This document shows positions 1 through 8,108 of a stretch of 63,740 nt of DNA, piece after piece. Every line of letters begins with the position of its first letter. Positions within the stretch are counted from its first letter, which is position 1. The position numbers and the translations under genes are program-made. The notes under the pieces are model-generated. The model did not search any database and had not been told where the DNA came from. It worked only from the letters and a program-made list of their open reading frames with translations. The stretch spans positions 1 through 63,740 of the forward strand of contig JAPLQY010000112.1 in NCBI GenBank assembly GCA_026399475.1, given 5' to 3'. The stretch is from Rhodocyclales bacterium (GTDB taxonomy: Bacteria; Pseudomonadota; Gammaproteobacteria; Burkholderiales; Rhodocyclaceae).

Positions 1-726
1 TACACCGCCCACGTGGTGAACATGGAAAAGCTGACCCACGACGTCATGCGCGTCATGCTCAAGCTGCCTCACGGGCAACAGATTCCGTTCAAGGCCGGGC
101 AGTACATCAACATCATTCTTGAAGACGGCCAGCGCCGCGCCTTCTCCTTCGCCAATCCGCCCCATCAGCCCGACCTGATCGAATTGCAGATTCGCCTGAT
201 GCCGGGTGGCCGCTATACCACCCATGTGTTCGAACACATGAAGGAAGACGATGCCGTGCAGTTCGAAGGCCCGCTGGGTGATTTCTCATTGCGCGAATCC
301 GAGCGTCCGATCGTGTTCGTTGCCGGCGCCACGGGCTTCGCGCCGGTCAAGAGCATGGTCGAGAACGCCTTCCATCGCGGCCTCAAGCGCCCCATCTATC
401 TCTACTGGGGCGTGCGCCAGCTGGCTGACCTGTATCTGCCGGACCTGCCGCAAAGATGGGCGCGGGATCACGCGAACTTCCATTTCATCCCGGTGCTCTC
501 CGATGCCGCGCCCGAGGATAACTGGCAGGGTCGCACCGGTCTGGTACACGAAGCCATTCTCGAAGACTTCCCCGACCTCAGGGGCCATGAGATCTACGCC
601 TGCGGTTCGGTGAAAATGGTCGAGGCCATCTTCCCGTCGCTGAAGAATCAGGGCGCCGAGGAAGGCATGTGCTTCTCCGATGCCTTCACCATCTCGGCGC
701 GCTCGATGGCCTTCCATCCGAAGTAG
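1..726 (+). CDS. CDP-6-deoxy-delta-3,4-glucoseen reductase-like ferredoxin reductase, 5' partial
   Basis: The reading frame is open to base 1, so the N-terminus is missing. A GTG at 13 is in frame but is unlikely to be the real start. The visible part is the FAD domain (RAFSFANPP, the flavin-binding RxxS-type motif) followed by the NAD(P) domain (VAGATGFAPVKSM and the C-terminal YACGS motif). Family members of about 340 residues carry an N-terminal plant-type 2Fe-2S domain, which would lie upstream of the window. The likely role is NAD(P)H-dependent electron transfer; the physiological substrate is not readable here. It ends at a strong bidirectional terminator facing a convergent esterase gene. 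Confidence 0.85.
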   Translation, partial: YTAHVVNMEKLTHDVMRVMLKLPHGQQIPFKAGQYINIILEDGQRRAFSFANPPHQPDLIELQIRLMPGGRYTTHVFEHMKEDDAVQFEGPLGDFSLRESERPIVFVAGATGFAPVKSMVENAFHRGLKRPIYLYWGVRQLADLYLPDLPQRWARDHANFHFIPVLSDAAPEDNWQGRTGLVHEAILEDFPDLRGHEIYACGSVKMVEAIFPSLKNQGAEEGMCFSDAFTISARSMAFHPK

Positions 727-743
727 CAGGCGGGCCGATCAGG

Positions 744-775
744 GAATCCGGTTCGCCTCGGAGCGAACCGGATTC
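744..775. terminator. Bidirectional hairpin terminator
   Basis: A perfect 13-bp stem (GAATCCGGTTCGC at 744-756 with GCGAACCGGATTC at 763-775) closes a 6-base loop. It lies between two convergent genes and can serve both. The flanking T content is modest (TTGCTT on the plus side). Confidence 0.8.
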
Positions 776-815
776 TTGCTTCGCGTACTTGCTGATTCTG
801 CCCGGCTTTACATGT

Positions 816-1493
816 TCAGGATGCAGCCATCCTGTCCCTGAGCCAGCGTCCGATCTCCTGCACTTCTTCAAGGCAGACCGAGTGCGGCATCGGGTATTCA
901 TGCCATTCGACTCGATGGCCGTGCTGCGTCAGGAAGTCCCTGGCACGAATCCCCAACTCGGGCGATACCACATCGTCTTCGCTGCCATGGGCCGCAAAAA
1001 TCGGCAGGCCCTGATTGGCGGCTGTCGCTTCTTCTTCGAGCAGCTGCGGGATCGGGATGTAGGTCGATAGCGCGATGAGGCCGGCCAGGGTTTCCGTGTG
1101 GGTCAACGCCGTCGTGTAGGCGACCGCGCCGCCTTGCGAAAAACCTGCCAGAAAAATCCGCGCGCAGGGCACGCCGCGCTGATTCTCCCGCTCGATGAGG
1201 CGCCGGATCGCCTGTCGGGACGCGATGATTCCGGCGGCGTCCACGGTGCGGCTGTTGCTGTCCAAAGAAATGATGTCGTACCAGGCCGGCATGACATAGC
1301 CGCCGTTGCAGGTGACTGGCATGTGCGGGGCATGCGGAAAGATGAAGCGCACGCCGGGGCCGCGAGCCAATCCCAGCTCCGGCACGACAGCTTCGAAATC
1401 CGAACCGTCGGCGCCCAGACCGTGCAGCCAGATCACCGAAAACTGCGGCATCGCGGCGGTCTCCAACTCGATGGCGGGCAGTAAATCGTCCAC
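816..1493 (-). CDS. Carboxylesterase / phospholipase family alpha/beta hydrolase
   Basis: A 225-residue single-domain alpha/beta hydrolase of the carboxylesterase/acyl-protein thioesterase type. It shows the oxyanion-hole segment WLHGLGADGSDF near residue 23, the nucleophile elbow GFSQGG around residue 116, the acid in HGSEDDVVSP and the catalytic His in PMPHSV near the C-terminus. No signal peptide is evident, so it is probably cytoplasmic and acts on short acyl esters. Start is GTG at 1493, preceded by AGAGGA at a good distance. It follows the oxidase-like gene by 33 bp on the same strand and may be co-transcribed with it. Confidence 0.85.
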   Translation of the reverse strand: MDDLLPAIELETAAMPQFSVIWLHGLGADGSDFEAVVPELGLARGPGVRFIFPHAPHMPVTCNGGYVMPAWYDIISLDSNSRTVDAAGIIASRQAIRRLIERENQRGVPCARIFLAGFSQGGAVAYTTALTHTETLAGLIALSTYIPIPQLLEEEATAANQGLPIFAAHGSEDDVVSPELGIRARDFLTQHGHRVEWHEYPMPHSVCLEEVQEIGRWLRDRMAAS

Positions 1494-1526
1494 GCGGCGT
1501 TCCTCTTGCTGTCGATGGAAATGCGG

Positions 1527-2870
1527 CTATCGCTGCTGCCTGCGCTGCCACCCCGTCATGGCCTTGAGGCAGACCAGCACGAACATGATGCCGCCGATGA
1601 CCGCGATCAGGCCACCCAGGCCCATCATGCCCATGCCGATTTTCTGCGGCAGCGTGGTCAGGGCCTGCTCGGCGCCGGCCACCTTGCGCTGCACCCCGTA
1701 GCCGCCGGACCAGGCCAGGCCGAGGATATGAATCAGCTGCCCGCCGCCATAGACGTAGGGCTGCCAGCGTGCCATACGGCCCTCCACCGCGCCGAAGCCA
1801 AGCTGGGGCAGCAGCACGTAGGCCAGGCCCATGAAGGCCAGCGTTACGCCGACCGTGGAGCCGTGATAGTGCGCCGGGATGACCACGTTCACGCCCTGGA
1901 TCATGTAGGCCAGCACGCCGCCCACGGCGAACAGGAAGAAGGAGGCGATGAAGGCGGACTTGGCCGGATGGGCGTCCGCCTTGCGCGTGGCCCACAGGCT
2001 AAGGAAGCCGACCAGGATCAGCGGCGCCATGTAGGGATGGCCCCAGATCATCAGCTTCGCGAAAAGCTCCATGTGCGGCAGTTCGCCCGCCGGAATCGTG
2101 AAGTAGATCGCCGGCACCACCAGCAGCGGCAGCGCGGCAATCCAGAACATGGCCGAGAGCGCACGCGGCGAAGCGACTGACGGCTGGCCGAGATGGGCCG
2201 CGATCCACAGCCAGGCGACGACCATCAGCAGGGCGTGCTGGAACTGCAGCGTATGCCCACCACCCCAGAACAGCACTTCGAAATAAATCTTTTCCTCGAT
2301 GCGCGGCACCACGAGCCATGACCAGACGAAGGCCGCCAGCGCGAGGAAGGCCGCAACCGCACCGAGAAAGGCACCGGTTTGCAGCGGCGCGCCGAGGAAA
2401 GGTCGCGGCCAGGTGGTGATCAGCGCGCGCAACACGGCCATACCGAAACCGGCGCCGCAAATCCACAGCGAGGCGTAGAAGGTGTTTTGCTGCAACACCG
2501 GTATGTAGTTGTTGAGCACCGGCACGGCGCCCGGCAGGAAGGGCGAAACCGTCATCACCGCAGTGCCGACCGCCGCCAGCGCGAAACCGGCCCAGCCCAG
2601 CCACGCCACGCCGCTGCGGCCCGCGGCGCTCCAGATCACGGCGGCAAACGCCATGAACCAGATCGCCACCGAGAGGTCGACATGGACCACCAGCGCGGAG
2701 CGGAAGAAATCCTTCAGCGGGAATACGTCCTGGATGCCCGGCGTGCGCGACAGCACCAGCAGAATGGCGAGCAGGCCGGAACCGATCAGCGCCATCAGAC
2801 CCAACCATAACCACGCCCTGGCCAGCGTTTTGGGCGCCCCTTCGGCAACCGTGACGATATGCGAATTCAC
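1527..2870 (-). CDS. Haem-copper oxidase/NO reductase-like subunit I, atypical active site
   Basis: A 447-residue protein with about twelve hydrophobic segments, matching subunit I of the haem-copper oxidase superfamily. Counting from GTG 2870 (GGGG five bases upstream), His63 is in helix II. His334 and His336 form the helix X HxH haem-ligand motif (AHYHGSTVGV). His206 sits in helix VI within GGGHTLQFQH. The helix VII His-His pair expected about 51 residues later is absent: residues 253-262 read PAIYFTIPAG. The cross-linked Tyr of oxidases is also absent. Family members with such changes include divergent NO reductases, so an oxidase label is unsafe. It is divergent from a SCO gene, which suggests metal-centre assembly. 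Confidence 0.75.
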   Translation of the reverse strand: MNSHIVTVAEGAPKTLARAWLWLGLMALIGSGLLAILLVLSRTPGIQDVFPLKDFFRSALVVHVDLSVAIWFMAFAAVIWSAAGRSGVAWLGWAGFALAAVGTAVMTVSPFLPGAVPVLNNYIPVLQQNTFYASLWICGAGFGMAVLRALITTWPRPFLGAPLQTGAFLGAVAAFLALAAFVWSWLVVPRIEEKIYFEVLFWGGGHTLQFQHALLMVVAWLWIAAHLGQPSVASPRALSAMFWIAALPLLVVPAIYFTIPAGELPHMELFAKLMIWGHPYMAPLILVGFLSLWATRKADAHPAKSAFIASFFLFAVGGVLAYMIQGVNVVIPAHYHGSTVGVTLAFMGLAYVLLPQLGFGAVEGRMARWQPYVYGGGQLIHILGLAWSGGYGVQRKVAGAEQALTTLPQKIGMGMMGLGGLIAVIGGIMFVLVCLKAMTGWQRRQQR

Positions 2871-2967
2871 TATGACCCCGCGAAAAATTAGAGAAGTATA
2901 CGGCAAGGGCCCAGCCTAAAACCGGGTAAACTGATTACCGCTTTGATCATCTCCCATTCCGATTCCC

Positions 2968-3549
2968 ATGAAGCTGCTGTCGGCCCTGTTCCTGTGCATT
3001 GCCCTGTTGCTGGCCGGGTGTTCCGAGCCGCCGCGCTTCGTCTCCACCGATCTGTCGACGGTCGACTGGGGCAAGGATTTCAGCCTCACGGACCACAACG
3101 GCCAGGCGCGCCGCCTCGCCGATTTCCGCGGCAAGGCCGTGGTGGTGTTCTTCGGTTATACCCAGTGCCCCGATGTCTGCCCCACCACGCTGTCGATCAT
3201 GCGCGAGACCATGAAGCTGCTGGGCGAAGACGCCAAGCGCGTGCAGGTGCTGTTCGTCACCATCGACCCGGCACGCGACACCGCCGCTTTGCTGGCCCAG
3301 TACGTGCCCGCGTTCGACCCAAGCTTTCTCGGCCTGTACGCCGACGAAAAAACCACGGCCGCCGTGGCGAAGGACTTCAAGGTGTTCTATGCCAAACAAC
3401 CGGGATCGACGCCCGGCAGCTATAGCGTCGACCACTCCACCGGCAGCTATGCCTTCGATCCGCAGGGCCGCCTGCGCCTGCTTATCAGGCACGGCGAGAA
3501 CCCCGCCAACGTCGCCGCCGACCTGAAACTGCTGCTGGCCGGCAAATAA
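2968..3549 (+). CDS. SCO1/SenC/PrrC family lipoprotein
   Basis: 193 residues with a lipoprotein signal (LLLAGCSE, lipobox Cys around residue 18). The thioredoxin-like domain keeps both copper-binding signatures: CPDVC around residue 69, and His in the SVDHSTGSY segment near residue 155. SCO proteins deliver copper or reduce thiols during assembly of CuA centres or related sites, and act at the periplasmic face of the inner membrane. The gene is divergent from the atypical oxidase-like gene. The intergenic space (2871-2967) contains a short inverted repeat GGTAA-ACTGA-TTACC at 2925-2939 that could be an operator. Confidence 0.9.
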   Translation: MKLLSALFLCIALLLAGCSEPPRFVSTDLSTVDWGKDFSLTDHNGQARRLADFRGKAVVVFFGYTQCPDVCPTTLSIMRETMKLLGEDAKRVQVLFVTIDPARDTAALLAQYVPAFDPSFLGLYADEKTTAAVAKDFKVFYAKQPGSTPGSYSVDHSTGSYAFDPQGRLRLLIRHGENPANVAADLKLLLAGK

Positions 3550-3612
3550 CGGACATGACTTTGAGAGACATCCCCGAGCATGAAAGTCATGCCCGTTTTC
3601 CCTCTCCCCCAA

Positions 3613-3637
3613 CCCCTCTCCCGCAAGGGGAGAGGGG
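3613..3637. repeat. GC-rich intergenic hairpin (CCCCTCTCCC type)
   Basis: CCCCTCTCCC pairs with GGGAGAGGGG around a short GCAAG loop. It lies in the 139-bp gap between the SCO gene and the YdbL-like gene. Similar C-run/G-run hairpins recur near 22480 and 46182-46232 in this window, so it is probably a dispersed intergenic repeat. It may also end transcription. Confidence 0.55.
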
Positions 3638-3688
3638 AGCGTCGAGAGTCGCTGGCGCGACTTTCACGTTAAACCACAAGGACTCCTG

Positions 3689-4126
3689 ATGAAACGAATC
3701 GCGCTATTGCTTGCCTGCCTCGCGCTGCCGGTTGCGGCGGCCGAGCCTGCCAAAGACGCTGCCAAGCCAGCCATCAACCTGGACATCGGCACGCCGCCGG
3801 TGATTGTCGTCAAGCATGCCCTGGCGCAGCGCACTTCGCGCCTGATACGCTTTTACGAAGCCGGCGAAATCGGCTTGGGCAAGGATGGATTCATCTACCT
3901 GCGCGACGGCGCCAAACTCTCTCTGGCCAAACGCCAGATCGCGGAAAAGCTGATCGACGCGGAAAACGAGGAACGCAAGGCGCTGATCCAGGCCCTCGCC
4001 GACAGCAACGGCCGGCGCGGCGATGAAGCGGAAGTATGGCAACTGATGCGCGAGCGCTGGCACAAGCAGTGGAAGTCCGGCTGGTGGCTGCGTGATGCGG
4101 AAGGCAAGTGGAGCAGGAAACCCTGA
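3689..4126 (+). CDS. YdbL-like DUF1318 periplasmic protein
   Basis: 145 residues with a Sec signal peptide (MKRIALLLACLALPVAAAEP). The mature part resembles the YdbL/DUF1318 family, with the segment GEIGLGKDGFIYLR followed by a helical region (AEKLIDAENEERKALIQALA). The family is periplasmic and of unknown function, often linked to cell-envelope proteins. Its C-terminus is Trp/Lys-rich. The start is ATG 3689 with AAGGA upstream. It lies 77 bp before the pyruvate-kinase-like gene, but no functional link is evident. Confidence 0.7.
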   Translation: MKRIALLLACLALPVAAAEPAKDAAKPAINLDIGTPPVIVVKHALAQRTSRLIRFYEAGEIGLGKDGFIYLRDGAKLSLAKRQIAEKLIDAENEERKALIQALADSNGRRGDEAEVWQLMRERWHKQWKSGWWLRDAEGKWSRKP

Positions 4127-4203
4127 TCCGTCGCCTGCCTCGGATCAAGCCGAAACCGGAAAAGCGATAGCCACCGGACCCCTGAAGGAGTCAACCCGAC
4201 ACC

Positions 4204-6165
4204 ATGGCAGCGCAGACTCCTCCATCGACAAAGAAAATGCGGACCCCGGCCGCAGCAAAGAAGACGATGCCCCGCCCCGCCGCCGCTTCGGACCAGCAGC
4301 TCGAAGCCCCTTGGGATGAGACCGCCTGCGATGCCATCATCGAGCAGCTGTGGACATTGCGCGGCAAATTGCTGGCCTACGAGAAGAGCCTCGCACCCCA
4401 TCTGGAAAACCTCGACCCAGGCTATCGGACAAGTGCCCGCAACTTCGCGCACTACTTGCGCTTGCGCCAGAGCGACCGCCGCCCGCTGCAGGAATCGCTG
4501 GCTCGCGTCGGCCTGTCTTCGCTCGGGCGCGCCGAATCCCACGTTCTGGCCAATCTTGACAAGGTGCTCGGCATCCTGCACCGGATGACCGGCAAGCCCT
4601 GGCACCCGCCATTGGAGGATGAACCGGTGGGCATGGAGAGCAGCCGGAAACTGCTCGAACGGCACACCGACGAACTGCTTGGAGCTCCACCGCCGGAAAG
4701 GGCCGTGCGCATCATGGTCACCCTGCCGACGGAAGCGGCCGCAGACTTTGGTCTCATAAGAGGACTGGTGCAGTCCGGAATGGACATCGCCCGCATCAAT
4801 TGCGCCCACGACGGACCGGACGAGTGGCGGGCGATGGCCGCCAACGTGCGCCGCGCGGCAAAGGCGGAACGGCGGCCGGTGCGCATCCTCATGGATGTCG
4901 GCGGACCGAAGTTGCGGACCGGCAGCATTCCCGCGGGTGCCCCCGTCCTCAAACTGCGGCCCCTGCGCGACGAACTCGGCCGGGTCGTGACACCCTGCCT
5001 CGTCGGACTGCGTCCCGCTGGCGCAAGCCTGCCGGTGGCCGGTGCGACAGCCCATGTCGGTGTCGACGCCGCATGGCTCGAACAACTCAAACTTGGCGAT
5101 CATCTCGACCTGACCGACGCGCGCGGCGCCAAACGCTGTCTTCTGGTGGTGCTGCGCGAGGACGAAGGCGTTCTGGCAGAGTGTGCCCGGACCGCCTACC
5201 TGGTCCCGGAAACCCGACTCAAGCGACGGCGCAAGGGCGCCCGTCCGCGAACCAGCGGCGTGTCCGATCTGCCGTCTTTGGAGGGAACATTGCAACTGGT
5301 GCGCGGCGGGATTCTGCGCCTGACGCGCAGCGCCAATCACGTACCGGTTTTCAAATCAAGGAAGAAGCAGCAGCATCCTGTTCCTGCCGTCGCGTGCACC
5401 TTGCCCGAGATATTCAAGGACGTCTGCGTCGGCGAACGCATCTGGTTCGACGACGGACGCATAGGCGGCGTGATCCGGCGCGTCGAAAAGGACTGGCTGG
5501 AAGCGGAAATCACCCATGCCAGGGACTGCGGGGAAAAGCTGGCCGGCGACAAGGGCATCAACCTGCCGGACAGCCAGCTCAAGCTGCCGGCCCTGACCCG
5601 GAAGGATCTCGACGATCTGGCCGTCGTGGCTCAGGAGGCGGATCTGGTGGGGCTGTCATTCGTACAGCATGCGAGCGACATAGCGACTTTGCGAGCCGGC
5701 CTTCGCGAACTGGGCAAACCGAACCTCGGCATCGTCCTCAAGATCGAGACGCGACGGGCGTTCGAGAATCTTCCGCAGTTGCTGTTCGCGGCGATGGCGA
5801 GCAAGGCGGCAGGGATCATGATCGCGCGCGGCGACCTGGCCGTCGAATGCGGCTATGAACGCCTCGCCGAGGTTCAGGAGGAAATTCTCTGGGCCGCGGA
5901 AGCGGCGCACATGCCGGTGATCTGGGCCACCCAGGTCCTGGAAACGCTGGCCAAGACCGGCTTCCCGTCACGCGCTGAAATCACCGATGCCGCCATGGGC
6001 GAGCGTGCGGAATGCGTGATGCTCAACAAGGGACCGCACATCACCGAGGCCATGCGCACCCTGGACGATATCTTGCGCCGCATGCAGGCACATCAGGCCA
6101 AGAAGCGTTCGCTCCTGCGCGCACTGCGCGCGTGGACCCTGCCGTCGGAAATCAAGAGCCAGTAG
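4204..6165 (+). CDS. Pyruvate-kinase-like protein with N-terminal helical extension
   Basis: 653 residues. Roughly residues 165-650 match the pyruvate kinase catalytic barrel. Counterparts are DIARINCAHD (for RLNFSHG), MDVGGPKLRTG (for LDTKGPEIRTG), GLSFVQHASDI, VLKIETRRAFENL with the catalytic Lys, RGDLAVECG with the metal-binding Asp, and ATQVLETLAKTGFPSRAEITDAA. About 160 extra N-terminal residues begin with a basic low-complexity tail and continue as charged helices. The usual C-terminal allosteric domain is missing: the protein ends soon after the barrel. The core residues suggest phosphoenolpyruvate/ADP chemistry, but the physiological role and regulation are unclear. ATG 4204 follows AAGGAG. 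Confidence 0.8.
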   Translation: MAAQTPPSTKKMRTPAAAKKTMPRPAAASDQQLEAPWDETACDAIIEQLWTLRGKLLAYEKSLAPHLENLDPGYRTSARNFAHYLRLRQSDRRPLQESLARVGLSSLGRAESHVLANLDKVLGILHRMTGKPWHPPLEDEPVGMESSRKLLERHTDELLGAPPPERAVRIMVTLPTEAAADFGLIRGLVQSGMDIARINCAHDGPDEWRAMAANVRRAAKAERRPVRILMDVGGPKLRTGSIPAGAPVLKLRPLRDELGRVVTPCLVGLRPAGASLPVAGATAHVGVDAAWLEQLKLGDHLDLTDARGAKRCLLVVLREDEGVLAECARTAYLVPETRLKRRRKGARPRTSGVSDLPSLEGTLQLVRGGILRLTRSANHVPVFKSRKKQQHPVPAVACTLPEIFKDVCVGERIWFDDGRIGGVIRRVEKDWLEAEITHARDCGEKLAGDKGINLPDSQLKLPALTRKDLDDLAVVAQEADLVGLSFVQHASDIATLRAGLRELGKPNLGIVLKIETRRAFENLPQLLFAAMASKAAGIMIARGDLAVECGYERLAEVQEEILWAAEAAHMPVIWATQVLETLAKTGFPSRAEITDAAMGERAECVMLNKGPHITEAMRTLDDILRRMQAHQAKKRSLLRALRAWTLPSEIKSQ

Positions 6166-6573
6166 CGCGAACGGCCCGCAGCCTGGAATCAAAACGGCCG
6201 GCGCGGGATTGATTCATGCGACCGCAAGAATCGCCGTCCCGCCAGCGCCGACTTCCTGGAAACGTCCAAGGTCGCACCGGTTCGTCCAAAACCGAGCCTT
6301 CGTCGCCAGAACGCTGCCGTTCAGCTTGAGCGCGTAGTTGAAGGGCCAGTCCCGGCCAATTTCGGTCGTCCGAGATGCAGCAAAGCCAGTGAAACGATGG
6401 ATCGGGCCAGGCCAGAAAGCGGTCTTTTGAGGTGCCCTTTCTTCCAGGTAGCACAAGGGTTTCATCTGACAAAGGCGGAAACAAAAGGAAGTACGGCGCG
6501 GAGCACTGAAGCCCTGAAGCCGCCTGGTTTCCATGTCAGTCAGTCGCGGCGTTCATAGGGTCGTATCTCTGGC
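6166..6573. other. Intergenic region, about 400 bp, no credible gene
   Basis: No reading frame here has convincing coding character. A minus-strand frame near 6214-6534 is Cys/Arg/Trp-rich and ends in GGTAILAVA, a string often produced by dispersed non-coding repeats. No tRNA-like fold or clear terminator was recognised. Confidence 0.5.
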
Positions 6574-7227
6574 TTACCGCACCGGCGCCATGCCCCATTC
6601 GGCAACGCCCTCGGGCAGTCGCAGCGCTTCGTAGCCTTTCTTGCGCAGCAATTCCACCGCGTCCAGCGCCATCAAACAGTAAGGCCCGCGACAATACGCG
6701 ACGACCGTCTTGCCCTTCGGCAGTTCGGAAAGCCGCTGCCTCAGTTCGTCGAGCGGAATCGAACGGGCAAAGGGCAGATGGGCGGCGAGAAACTCGTCGG
6801 CGGGCCTCACGTCGAGCACTACCACATCACCCTTGCGCGCCAGCTTGACGAGGCTGTCACGATCCTGCGGGGCGAGTTCCTTCGGGTGGCTCACCATCTG
6901 TTCGATGACCATGCGCAACTCCACCAGCCTGTCCTCGGCGAGCGAGCGGATTGTCACCCAGAAATCGGCTACCCCCCGGTTGGCGATCCGGTAGATCACG
7001 TACTTGCCCTGTTTCTCGGTTTCGACCAGGCGCGCGGCGCGCAACTCGCGCAGATGCGCACTGGCAAGCTTCATGCTGATGGCCGCCTCGCGCGCCAGGG
7101 CGTCCACGGTCTTTTCGCCCTGGCACAGCAACTCAATCAGTTCCAGCCGCTTCGGGCTGCTGGCGGCCTTACCGATGCGGGCCACCTGCTCATAGAGCAG
7201 ATCCTTGATCTGTCGCGGATTGTTCAT
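6574..7227 (-). CDS. ArsR-family regulator fused to rhodanese domain
   Basis: 217 residues from ATG 7227. The N-terminal winged helix-turn-helix (residues about 15-85) has SPKRLELIELLCQGEKTVD and AAISMKLASAHLRELRAARLVE, typical of ArsR/SmtB regulators. The C-terminal rhodanese domain (about 115-215) has VVVLDVRPADEF and the active-site loop CRGPYC, with two Cys. Fusions of this kind are thought to couple repression to persulfide or thiol state. It is divergent from dsrE, and the intergenic region contains two dyads suited to a dimeric regulator. A longer start at 7263 adds 12 residues before the domain and is less likely. Confidence 0.88.
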   Translation of the reverse strand: MNNPRQIKDLLYEQVARIGKAASSPKRLELIELLCQGEKTVDALAREAAISMKLASAHLRELRAARLVETEKQGKYVIYRIANRGVADFWVTIRSLAEDRLVELRMVIEQMVSHPKELAPQDRDSLVKLARKGDVVVLDVRPADEFLAAHLPFARSIPLDELRQRLSELPKGKTVVAYCRGPYCLMALDAVELLRKKGYEALRLPEGVAEWGMAPVR

Positions 7228-7280
7228 AACGATCAATCTAATATAAGCGCGATCATCTGTCAATATTGTTGGCGATTGTC

Positions 7281-7326
7281 TTGACAGTTGAGCTATGTCT
7301 GGACTAAATTAGTCTAACGGTCGTTA
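7281..7326 (+). promoter_or_regulatory. dsrE promoter with two operator-like inverted repeats
   Basis: TTGACA at 7281-7286 is followed 17-18 bases later by CTAAAT/TAAATT (7304-7310), a plausible sigma-70 promoter for the dsrE gene. Two inverted repeats lie on or just after the -10: GACTAA-A-TTAGTC (7302-7314) and TAACG-GT-CGTTA (7315-7326). This placement fits repression by the divergent ArsR-rhodanese protein; binding itself is inference. Confidence 0.6.
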
Positions 7327-7369
7327 GATCGTTATCCGACATTCACCATCAAGACATGAGGTAAATAAC

Positions 7370-7720
7370 ATGGCCAAGCACCTGTTCATTCTCAATGACC
7401 CGCCCTACGGCACCGAGCGCAGCTACAACGCGGTACGTCTCGCTCGTTCGCTGTTGAACGCCCAGGAGGAAGTGCGTGTGTTCCTGATGGGCGACGCCGC
7501 TGCCTGCGCCGCCACGGGCCAGAAAGTACCGCAGGGCTACTACAACCTCGCTGACATGCTGGGCGCCGTCGTTCGACGCAAGGGGGAGATTTCCGTTTGC
7601 GGCACTTGCATGGATGCACGTGGCATGGCCGATGAGCGTCTGATCGAGGGCGCCAGCCGCGGTACCATGGATATCCTGACCGAATGGACCGTGTGGGCCG
7701 ACAAGGTGCTGGTGTTCTGA
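7370..7720 (+). CDS. DsrE/DsrF-like sulfur-carrier family protein
   Basis: 116 residues covering the whole DsrE fold (HLFILNDPPYGTERSYNAVRLA ... VFLMGDA). The conserved Cys pair is in ISVCGTCMDARG around residues 77-80, in the region where TusD/DsrE proteins carry the persulfide-accepting Cys. It probably receives or relays sulfane sulfur in the cytoplasm. Its stop overlaps the start of the adjoining flavoprotein remnant (TGATG), which suggests the two were once translationally coupled. The divergent ArsR-rhodanese gene likely controls it. Confidence 0.82.
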   Translation: MAKHLFILNDPPYGTERSYNAVRLARSLLNAQEEVRVFLMGDAAACAATGQKVPQGYYNLADMLGAVVRRKGEISVCGTCMDARGMADERLIEGASRGTMDILTEWTVWADKVLVF

Positions 7721-8041
7721 TGGACAGGACGGCGCTTATTCTCGGCGCTGGTATTGGCGGCATCGTTGCCGCCGAAACCCTGCACAATCTCCTGCCGCCG
7801 GAGCCGCACTGTAACGACCGGTTCGACGCAGTTCTTCCTGCACCAGACCCTACGCCTGTCCATCCACGCGTCCTGCAAGGCCAGCAACGGCGACCACTTT
7901 GTGAATCCAGCGCTGAGTTACAGCTTCACCGATCGGATCCGGGGCGCGGTCGGCGCCAACCTTTACGGCGGCAAACCGTGGGGTCAGTTCGGGCACCTCG
8001 CGCGCGACAACAATCTCTATCTGCAAGTACGCTATGAATTC
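7720..8041 (+). pseudogene. Chimeric remnant: flavoprotein N-terminus joined to outer-membrane protein C-terminus
   Basis: ATG 7720 opens a frame beginning with a Rossmann dinucleotide-binding start (ALILGAGIGGIVAAETLHNLLPPE), typical of sulfide:quinone reductase-like flavoproteins. After about 30 codons (near 7805-7825) that similarity stops. A different frame then gives a beta-barrel end, with TDRIRGAVGANLYGG and finally NNLYLQVRYEF at 8041, an aromatic C-terminus as in outer-membrane proteins. No stop follows that F in its own frame. The simplest reading is a deletion that fused two genes and left both dead. A protein from 7720 to 8037 could still be translated but would not be functional. 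Confidence 0.7.
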
Positions 8042-8108
8042 CGATGCCGAAGCGTCCTTCACGTGAGCACTGCCGGACTACCCGTCGCCACTCATTCCGG
8101 GAGATCTT

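Noticed and set aside
3895..5340. A 481-residue minus-strand frame
   Set aside because: It is antisense to the YdbL-like and pyruvate-kinase-like genes, which both have clear family sequence; no motif is seen in the antisense product.
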